Positions 8,110 to 14,295 of a DNA stretch of 32,723 nucleotides are shown one piece after another. Position 1 is the first letter of the stretch. Every line of letters begins with the position of its first letter. Origin of the DNA: an uncultured beta proteobacterium (GTDB lineage Bacteria; Pseudomonadota; Gammaproteobacteria; Burkholderiales; Burkholderiaceae_B); the NCBI GenBank assembly GCA_903932425.1, contig CAIZGG010000139.1, positions 1 to 32,723 on the forward strand, in the 5' to 3' direction. The position numbers and the translations under genes were made by a program. Under the pieces are notes generated by a model. That model was not told the origin of the DNA. It worked only from the letters and a program-made list of their open reading frames with translations, and did not search any database.

Positions 8110-9333
8110 TTAGATCACTTCTTCTTTTTTCAACGCTTCGAGTTCAGCTGCCGAAAGCCCCAGCCAGTCAGAATAAATTTCTTTATTGTGCTGGCCAAGG
8201 TCTGGGCTGGCGATGGTGTTGACACGATCAGCGCCGTGAATCACGAGCGGTGTATGAGGCAACACCACACGACCTAAGTCTTTATCGTCAAACCATTCCA
8301 GCATGCCGCGCTCGTGCATGTGTTTGTCGTTCATGACTTCAAGCAAATCGCGCACAGGGGCAGCCGGGAAACCGTGCTTTTTGCTTAAGGCAAACAACTC
8401 GGCACGCGGCAGGCTTTCTGTCCAACGCGTAATTTCATCGTCGGTGTCAGAGATATTTTGTACACGCAACTTGTTGCTTTCGAAACGTGGGTCTGTGCTG
8501 AGGTCTTCACGGCCCATCGCGGCTAACAAGTTTCGCCAGTGCGGTTCGGTCACGCAAACGATGGCAATGTAACCATCCTTTGCTGGGTAAACGTTGTAAG
8601 GGGCCAAGGCGAGCCCACCATGACGGTTACCGACGCGCGGTGGCACCACCCCAACAGACTTATGCGTGATCCCCATATTCGAAGCAAGCGTCGGATAGGC
8701 AGTTTCTTGCATCGACACTTCAACCAAGCGCCCCACTCCAGTTTGCGAACGCTCGTAAAGCGCGGTCATGATCCCCGCATACAAATGCACGCCGCTTAAG
8801 AAATCGACGATTGAAGCGCCTGCACGCAATGGTGGGCCATCGGGCGTACCCGTCACACTCATGATGCCCGAGGCGGCTTGGATCGTGACATCCATTGCCA
8901 GGTTATCGCGATCGGGACCAGACAAACCATAGCCAGTACCCGAACCATAGATCAAGCGCGGGTTGAGTTCATGCAAGACCGACCAGCCCACGCCCAAGCG
9001 ATCCATCACGCCTGGTGCAAAATTTTCAACCACGATATCAGCACGCTTGACCAGCTCTTTGAACAACTCACGACCCTTTGCTGTTTTTAAGTTCAGGGTG
9101 ATGCCACGTTTATTGGTGTTGAGCATCGCCATCGGCAGCGAGGCGCCACCACTAACCTTCGCACGTATGCGCGAGGGTTCGCCGTTTAGCGGTTCAATCT
9201 TGATGACATTAGCACCCGCTTTTGCCATCAAAAATGTCGCGTAAGGGCCTTGATAGATTTGAGTCAGGTCAATGACCGTAATCCCAGCCAACGGCGTATT
9301 GGCGCGTGGGGTGTGTGGCGTTGCGTTTGCCAT
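8110..9333 (-). CDS. CaiB/BaiF class III CoA-transferase
   Basis: A 407-aa family III CoA-transferase, full length. The N-terminal part reads LAGITVIDLTQIYQGPYAT and NVIKIEPLNGEPSR, both typical. The catalytic aspartate is expected at about residue 148 in LAMDVTIQAASG, which is intact. Such enzymes move CoA between a donor acyl-CoA (often succinyl-CoA) and a carboxylate. It is separated by 3 bases from the acyl-CoA dehydrogenase upstream and by 11 bases from a Bug gene downstream. The context points to activation of an imported carboxylate, which the dehydrogenase then oxidises. The acid is unknown. Confidence 0.92.
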   Translation of the reverse strand: MANATPHTPRANTPLAGITVIDLTQIYQGPYATFLMAKAGANVIKIEPLNGEPSRIRAKVSGGASLPMAMLNTNKRGITLNLKTAKGRELFKELVKRADIVVENFAPGVMDRLGVGWSVLHELNPRLIYGSGTGYGLSGPDRDNLAMDVTIQAASGIMSVTGTPDGPPLRAGASIVDFLSGVHLYAGIMTALYERSQTGVGRLVEVSMQETAYPTLASNMGITHKSVGVVPPRVGNRHGGLALAPYNVYPAKDGYIAIVCVTEPHWRNLLAAMGREDLSTDPRFESNKLRVQNISDTDDEITRWTESLPRAELFALSKKHGFPAAPVRDLLEVMNDKHMHERGMLEWFDDKDLGRVVLPHTPLVIHGADRVNTIASPDLGQHNKEIYSDWLGLSAAELEALKKEEVI

Positions 9334-9336
9334 GAT

Positions 9337-10515
9337 TTAGCGCGCCTCTTTAATGATTTTTTTGGCAATCGACATGCGATGAACTTCAGAGGGCCCTTCG
9401 TATACGCGCATCACACGCACGCGCTGCGCCATCAACTGCAGCGGTAGTTCTTTGGTGACGCCCATTGCACCGAGGGTTTGCATCGCGTGATCCAATACTT
9501 CAGCAGCCATCTCGGTGGCGTACACCTTAATCATCGAAGCTTCAGTGCGCACGTCGATGCCTTGATCTTGCTTGCGCGCGGCATCTTGCACCATCAGACG
9601 ACAGGCATGCATCTTCATGGCCGCATCAGCAATCCACCACTGAACGGCCTGACGATCGGAAAGCAGTGCGCCAAAGGTTGTGCGTTGTTTAGCATGACTC
9701 ACCATCATGTCTAACGCGCGGCGGCACATACCGATACACCAGGTACCGATCTGTAAACGACGAACCACCAGTCGCAATTGCATGGGGGCAAAGCCGGCGC
9801 CGATTTCGCCTAAGACATTTTCTTCAGGGATCCGGCAATCTTCAAACACTAATTCATAGGTGCGATGTCCGCCAAGCATGGGGATCTCGCGCAAAATCTC
9901 AAAACCGGGAGTGCCTTTTTCAACGATAAAGGCGGTGATGCCTTCGTGGCGTTTACCGGCGCCTACACGCGCCATGACGATCACAAAATCAGCGGCGGGC
10001 ACTTTACTGACCCAGATCTTGCGACCATTGATCACCCACTGATTGCCAACTTTTTCAGCGCGCGTAATCATGCCTGAAGGGTCGCCACCAGCATTAGGCT
10101 CAGAAATCGCAATCGCTGACTTGGCAGTCCCAGCCGCGTACGGTTCAAGGTATTTCTTTTTTTGCTCTGGCGTGCCAACAGACAGCAACATGTGCATATT
10201 GGGCGAGTCAGGCGGAAACACGAACGGCGTCACCGTGCGGCCCAATTCTTCGTTCAGCGCCATCCAGGTTGTCGCCGAAAGGTTCGCGCCACCCAGTTCT
10301 TCAGGGGCATCCAAGGCCCACAGACCTAATTCTTTACATTTTTTTAGTAAAGGTGCCTCTTCTTCAGGCAGCAATTTTAATGGTTGACCCTTGATTTCTC
10401 GGTCTAGGATTGCCGACTCAAGCGGCATCAACTCTTGGTCAACAAACTTTGCGACCAGGTCGATGATCATACGTGCGTCGTCGGCTTGTTCTGCGGTACT
10501 TTGTTCTTGGCTCAC
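9337..10515 (-). CDS. Acyl-CoA dehydrogenase
   Basis: A 392-aa FAD-dependent acyl-CoA dehydrogenase, first gene of the minus-strand catabolic operon. Family marks include the FAD/substrate region IAISEPNAGGDPSGM, the motif TFGALLSDRQAVQWWIADAA and the C-terminal RVYEGPSEVHRMSIAK, whose glutamate is in the place of the catalytic base of MCAD-type enzymes. The start codon is GTG at 10515, preceded on the minus strand by a strong GAGGAGAG ribosome site, which decides the start. It would introduce the alpha-beta double bond in the acyl-CoA made by the adjacent CoA-transferase. Its 5' end faces the selenoprotein operon across a 280-base gap. Confidence 0.92.
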   Translation of the reverse strand: MSQEQSTAEQADDARMIIDLVAKFVDQELMPLESAILDREIKGQPLKLLPEEEAPLLKKCKELGLWALDAPEELGGANLSATTWMALNEELGRTVTPFVFPPDSPNMHMLLSVGTPEQKKKYLEPYAAGTAKSAIAISEPNAGGDPSGMITRAEKVGNQWVINGRKIWVSKVPAADFVIVMARVGAGKRHEGITAFIVEKGTPGFEILREIPMLGGHRTYELVFEDCRIPEENVLGEIGAGFAPMQLRLVVRRLQIGTWCIGMCRRALDMMVSHAKQRTTFGALLSDRQAVQWWIADAAMKMHACRLMVQDAARKQDQGIDVRTEASMIKVYATEMAAEVLDHAMQTLGAMGVTKELPLQLMAQRVRVMRVYEGPSEVHRMSIAKKIIKEAR

Positions 10516-10795
10516 CCTACTCTCCTCATACGATAGCTACTATCTTAGCTGATTGGATCACCTCAGTTGTTCTTGACCCTTCCCGGCTCCGTTAACGTTC
10601 GCGGTGCACCGGCATACTCGGTTGCACACAACGCTTGGCGCAGGCCGCTTCGGTGCAGCCTGACACCTGAACTGTGCTGCCCTCAGTTGCGCTTCGCTCT
10701 GCCGTAGCCTATGATTGGTTTACAACAAGGCTTCGAGCATTGAGGGTATCAAAATCCCCTGGATTCGGGCCATCAAAAATACCGGAGAACAAACC
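10516..10795. promoter_or_regulatory. Divergent control region between catabolic and selenoprotein operons
   Basis: This 280-base gap must contain the promoters of both operons. At 10532-10544, next to the dehydrogenase start, is the short palindrome GATAG-CTA-CTATC, a possible operator. The middle is GC-rich and can fold: GTGCACCG pairs with CGGTTGCAC with one bulge, and further GCAGC/GCTGC pairs exist. I recognise no known riboswitch and no tRNA here. The ORF track extends the selenoprotein gene back to 10715, but the ribosome site GGAG at 10784-10787 supports 10796. Clear -10/-35 boxes were not identified. Confidence 0.5.
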
Positions 10796-12514
10796 ATGAC
10801 ACACCAGCCAAACGATGGCTATTACGAAGTTTTATGGCCGCGCAGCGCGATGCAAGTACAAGGCAAATCTTTGGCTAAGCGCCTTGATACGCTTGCGGGT
10901 AAAACGATTGTTCAGCTTTGGGATTATGTCTTTAAAGGCGACCAGGTCTTTGCCGCGCTAGAAGACAGCCTCAAAGAAAAGTATCCCGGGGTCAACTTTG
11001 TGCACTGGAGCGTTTTGGGCAACACGCACGGCCCTGACGAGCGTCAGATATTGGCCGATTTACCTAGGCGCCTCAAAGAACTGAAAGCCGATGCCGTCAT
11101 CTCAGGGATGGGCTGCTGAGGCAGCTGCACGCCCGCCGTGTTGCGGGCGAGTGCAGTCTGTGAAGAGGCTGGCGTGCCAAGCTCTTCGCTTGTAAGTCAA
11201 GGCTTTTTAAAGCTTGCCGAGGCGTCGTCAATCGGCTTGGGCTTGCCGAGCATGCCGGTCGCTTTGGTGCCGGGTCATCCGGGTGCGCAAAGTGCGGCGA
11301 TGTTGCGGCGCAATATTCTTGAGATCACCACAGCAGAGGTCATCAAGAACTTAACCGATGCCAGTGGTACTGGGCAGCACACCGCAGAACCACTTGCCCA
11401 AGACATCGTGTTTAAGGGGGGCTTTGATGCTGTCAATCAATACTTTCTTGAAAACGAGTGGAGCGACGGCCTGCCGATTGTGCCCCCTACCCGCGCCAAG
11501 GTAGCAGAGTTTCTTCAATATACAGACCACGCAGCGAGCGATGTCTTAGGTGTCTTGTTGCCCGACAACCGAGCAGCCACAATCTGGAGCATCGCCGTCA
11601 ACGGTGTGATGGCGGGTTGCCGCCCTGAGTACATGCCGATCTTGGTTGCGCTGGTTCAAGCCATGGCTGACCCTGCTTATGGTGTTGAGCACAGCGGCAA
11701 CACCCCAGGTGGCGAGACGCTCATTATTTTGAATGGCCCGATTGTTCAGCAACTGGGCTTTAACTATAAAGAAAACGTTTTGCGTGATGGCTTTCAGCCC
11801 AACACCTCGGTGGGTCGGTTCTGGCGTTTATATCTGCGTAACGTTGCGGGTTTTTTATTGCATAAAAATGATAAGGCAACCTTCGGCAATACGTGGCGCG
11901 TGGTCGCCGCTGAAAATGAAGAGGTCTTGAAAGCCATTGGGTGGAGCCCAACCAGCGTTGAGATGGGGTTCAAAGCAACAGATAACACGGTGACCATTGC
12001 GCGCTATACCGGCGGTAACGTGATCGCGTCGGTCTCAGGCAGCACGCCAGAAGAAATCATGCCCATCCTTGCCGATGCTATTGCCCGGCAAAACTCCTGG
12101 CAGATCACCTTTACCGTGGGAGGTGCCTATGGCACCTTGCGGCCGCTCGTCTTGCTTAGCCCTATTTTGGCTGAAGCGATCGCTAGCAGTGGTTGGTCGA
12201 AGCAAGACGTCAAACAGTATTTGTTTGAACATGCACGACTCCCAGCCTGGAAGTTTGAACATATGCTACGTGTCTGGGCCGACAAGCCTATTTGGAATCT
12301 GACTGAAGAGTACGAGGCCGGTCGGATCCCGAAGGTGTTTTGCGAGTCTGATGATCCGAATCGTCTGGTGCCACTTGTTACGTGCGCGAGCGATTTCATG
12401 GTCGCGGTCACAGGCGATCCGCTACGCACCAACGCGTATGTATTTGCGCACAACGGCAGGCTTGGCTATCCAGTTGGTAAATTGATTGAGTTACCGGCCA
12501 ACTGGAGTTTTTAA
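10796..12514 (+). CDS. UGSC-domain selenoprotein fused to DGLP-type domain (Sec108, TGA read through)
   Basis: The ORF track splits this gene at TGA 11117-11119, but the frame continues without a break to 12514, giving 572 aa with selenocysteine at residue 108. The context is GMGC-U-GSCTP. UGSC is a UxxC motif, as in redox-active selenoproteins. Residues 1 to about 195 form the UGSC domain (LAGKTIVQLWD, DAVISGMGC, LGLPSMPVALVPGHPG). From about 205 on is a large domain with WSDGLPIVPPT (near 222-232) and AVNGVMAGCRPEYMP (Cys near 275). Both halves resemble the two separate genes downstream. I see no signal peptide. The start at 10796 has GGAG 8 bases upstream. UGSC proteins are a known selenoprotein family of unknown function. 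A nonsense mutation is the alternative but is unlikely given the hairpin after the TGA, the second homologous TGA gene and selB. Confidence 0.92.
11117..11119 (+). other. Selenocysteine codon TGA (Sec108)
   Basis: This in-frame TGA lies between TGC (Cys107) and GGC-AGC-TGC (Gly-Ser-Cys). The same U-G-S-C arrangement occurs at the TGA of the second gene. It is followed 5 bases later by a 12-bp hairpin. Confidence 0.92.
11125..11156 (+). promoter_or_regulatory. Bacterial SECIS hairpin 1
   Basis: CTGCACGCCCGC pairs perfectly with GCGGGC-(GA)-GTGCAG, giving 12 base pairs with a 2-nt bulge on the 3' side and the loop CGTGTT. The stem begins 5 bases after the Sec TGA, and the loop is 18-23 bases after it. 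Bacterial SECIS elements lie directly after the UGA inside the coding region, have an apical loop roughly 16-37 bases away and carry a G in the first two loop positions; this element fits on all points. It would bind the C-terminal winged-helix domain of SelB. Confidence 0.87.
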
Positions 12515-12532
12515 AGTAATGTTCTGAAGCCC

Positions 12533-12555
12533 TCGGCCGCCTTCGGGGCCGAAGG
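12533..12555 (+). repeat. GC-rich hairpin between the two selenoprotein genes
   Basis: CCTTCGG-GG-CCGAAGG (12540-12555) is a perfect palindrome, and TCGGCC (12533-12538) can instead pair with GGCCGA (12547-12552), so two competing folds exist. There is no T-run after it, so it is not a standard terminator. It may cause partial termination or protect the mRNA between the fused selenoprotein gene and the next gene. Confidence 0.5.
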
Positions 12556-12574
12556 AATTTCAACACCCGATAGG

Positions 12575-12595
12575 TCTAGAATACAGACATCTAGA
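12575..12595. promoter_or_regulatory. Paired TCTAGA sites before the second selenoprotein gene
   Basis: Two TCTAGA palindromes lie 9 bases apart (12575-12580 and 12590-12595), immediately ahead of the AAAGGAG ribosome site. CTAG is rare in many proteobacterial genomes, so a close pair is notable. It could be an operator, or a stem that covers the ribosome site. This is suggestive only. Confidence 0.3.
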
Positions 12596-12607
12596 AAGGA
12601 GTCCTCA

Positions 12608-13216
12608 ATGAATGCTGAAAAAAATCTGAGCCCATCCATGCTACGCGTCCTGCACCCCGCTGTTGAGCCCCACACACCGGTGAAGAACCCCCATGACCTC
12701 ATCCCCGAAGGCGCTAAAGCGCAGGGGCTGCGTTACCTCGCCCCTCGCCTCTCAAGCTTAGCCGGCAAGCGGCTTGCGTTGCTCGATAACAATAAGGTCA
12801 ATGCGCGTGAACTTTTAACCGCGTTCGGCAAGCAATTGAACGAGCAGTTTGGTTTGAGTGAAATCAAGATGTGGCGCAAACCGACCTCGGCAGCACCGGC
12901 TCCGTTTATCACAGAGATCACAGCTTGGAAACCTGATCTCATGCTGACTGCCTCAGGTGACTGAGGGTCGTGCTCGTCGTGGAGTGTCCACGACTCGCAC
13001 ACGATAGAGTCTTTGGGGATCCCCACAGTGACGTTCGTGACACAACCCTTTCGAGGGATCGCCGCAACACGTTCGAAATCTTTAGGGCTTCCTGATCTGC
13101 CAATTTTGCTGATTGAGCATCCCTTGGCGAATCGTACTTTAGAAGAAATCGCAATCATCGCTCAACAGCGTTCAGGCGATGTCCTACAGTTTTTAACCTC
13201 GGAGAGCTCGACATGA
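12608..13216 (+). CDS. Free-standing UGSC-domain selenoprotein (Sec119, TGA read through)
   Basis: The ORF track shows 12608-12964 and a false start at 13013; the two are in the same frame across TGA 12962-12964. Read through, the product is 202 aa with selenocysteine at residue 119 in SGD-U-GSCSSW. It aligns with the UGSC domain of the upstream fusion: LAGKRLALLDNNK against LAGKTIVQLWDYV, then the Sec motif, GIPTVTFVTQPF against GVPSSSLVSQGF, and LGLPDLPILLIEHP against LGLPSMPVALVPGHP. It has an extra N-terminal segment of about 50 residues. The start has AAAGGAG 6 bases upstream. The stop overlaps the next ATG by ATGA, so translation of the partner is coupled and depends on Sec insertion. 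Function unknown; UxxC suggests redox or reductive chemistry. Confidence 0.91.
12962..12964 (+). other. Selenocysteine codon TGA (Sec119)
   Basis: This in-frame TGA between GAC (Asp118) and GGG-TCG-TGC (Gly-Ser-Cys) is at the same place in the domain as Sec108 of the fusion protein. The surrounding codons differ from the first gene while the U-G-S-C product is the same, which argues for selection on the protein rather than a recent copy. Confidence 0.91.
12970..13000 (+). promoter_or_regulatory. Bacterial SECIS hairpin 2
   Basis: GTCGTGG (12976-12982) pairs with CCACGAC (12988-12994) around the loop AGTGT. After a 2x2 internal loop (TC/TC) the lower stem GTGC/GCAC continues. The loop lies 19-23 bases after the Sec TGA and has G in second position. 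Loop 1 and loop 2 both contain GTGT at nearly the same distance (19-22 and 20-23) although the stems differ in sequence, which is what a shared SelB recognition element should look like. Confidence 0.86.
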
Positions 13217-14253
13217 GCGCCCATGCAACAGTGCTCGAGTTAGACCTGTCAGACGACACGTTGCAAGACTATTTTTTGCATCAAGGTTGGACCGACGGTT
13301 TACCTGTGGTCGCTCCGACGTCTGAGCGCGTGGCGGCAATGATTGCGGGCAGTGGCTTAGCGGGTGATGTCGAGATCGCTGCCATTGCGCCGGGCTACGC
13401 CTTATGCAGTGTCGAGAAACTGGCGATCAATGCCGTCATGGCGGGCTGCAAGCCGAGCTATATGCCCGTGTTGGTGGCTGCGCTCAAGGCGATGGCCGTG
13501 CCCAAATTTAATTTATCCGGAATACAGTCAACCACACATCCCGTAGCACCGATGTTTGTTGTGAATGGCCCCATTCGTCATGAAATTGAATTGAACTGTG
13601 GCTCAAATGTCTTTGGTCAAGGTTTTAGAGCCAACGCGACGATTGGGCGCGCGATTCGCCTCGTGCTCATGAACATCGGGCAAGGTATCCCGGGCAAGAC
13701 TGATATGGCCACACACGGCACGCCTTGCAAATTTAGTTTTTGCGCCGGTGAAAATGAAGAGCAAAATCCGTGGGAGCCCTTTCACGTTGAGCACGGTTTG
13801 GCCAAAACCGACAGCAGCGTGTTGGTGCATGCGGCCGAAGCGCCCCACAACGTGCAAGACCACGCCAGCGCCAACGCCTCAGAACTTTTATTGATGATCT
13901 CTGATGTGATGATGACCATTGGCGGCAATAATATGAGTTCGGGTGGTGAAATGCTGCTGGTGCTTGGCCCTGAACACGCTGCGATTTTAGCTAAACACGG
14001 CATGAGCAAAGATGACGTACGGCACGATTTGCACGCTCGCATGAGATTGCAATTGAGTCGCGTCAGTGAAGGTTGTCAAGAATGGTATCGCACCAAACGT
14101 AAAACCTTTAATGTGGCACCTGGCACGACGCATATCCCCTATTTAGACGAGGCATCGCAAATTCAAATTGTGGTGGCAGGTGGTCAAGGTTTGCATTCGA
14201 TAGTCGTACCAAGTTTTGGAATATCGCATTTTGTACTTGAAAAAATCACCTGA
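13213..14253 (+). CDS. DGLP-type domain protein, partner of the free UGSC selenoprotein
   Basis: A 346-aa protein that I cannot assign to a characterised family. It is homologous to the C-terminal two thirds of the fused selenoprotein: WTDGLPVVAPT (26-36) against WSDGLPIVPPT, AINAVMAGCKPSYMPVLVAALKAM (Cys79) against AVNGVMAGCRPEYMPILVALVQAM, and ENEEQNPW against ENEEVLKA. Later, VLGPEHAAILAKHGMSKDDV matches VLLSPILAEAIASSGWSKQDV. The shared cysteine in MAGC may be functional. No signal peptide or membrane segment is seen. The ATG overlaps the selenoprotein stop (ATGA) and has GGAGAG upstream. Fusion of the same two domains in the neighbour gene implies that this protein binds or acts with the UGSC selenoprotein. 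The catalytic role is unknown. Confidence 0.87.
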   Translation: MSAHATVLELDLSDDTLQDYFLHQGWTDGLPVVAPTSERVAAMIAGSGLAGDVEIAAIAPGYALCSVEKLAINAVMAGCKPSYMPVLVAALKAMAVPKFNLSGIQSTTHPVAPMFVVNGPIRHEIELNCGSNVFGQGFRANATIGRAIRLVLMNIGQGIPGKTDMATHGTPCKFSFCAGENEEQNPWEPFHVEHGLAKTDSSVLVHAAEAPHNVQDHASANASELLLMISDVMMTIGGNNMSSGGEMLLVLGPEHAAILAKHGMSKDDVRHDLHARMRLQLSRVSEGCQEWYRTKRKTFNVAPGTTHIPYLDEASQIQIVVAGGQGLHSIVVPSFGISHFVLEKIT

Positions 14254-14295
14254 CCAACACAGTCAACATCGAGCAAAAACGTTTTTTAGCACACA

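Noticed and set aside
10516-10795. selC (tRNA-Sec) in the gap before the selenoprotein operon
   Set aside because: No TTCAA-type anticodon loop, no GGTTCGA-like T-arm and no long variable arm were found here or in the 17189-17438 gap.
10715-12964. Reading both TGA-split genes as pseudogenes or sequencing errors
   Set aside because: Both interruptions are the same codon TGA at the same motif position, the frames are otherwise open, each has a SECIS-like hairpin, and selB follows.
13013-13216. Separate small gene starting at ATG 13013
   Set aside because: It is in frame with the upstream ORF across the Sec TGA, has no ribosome site and continues the UGSC domain homology.
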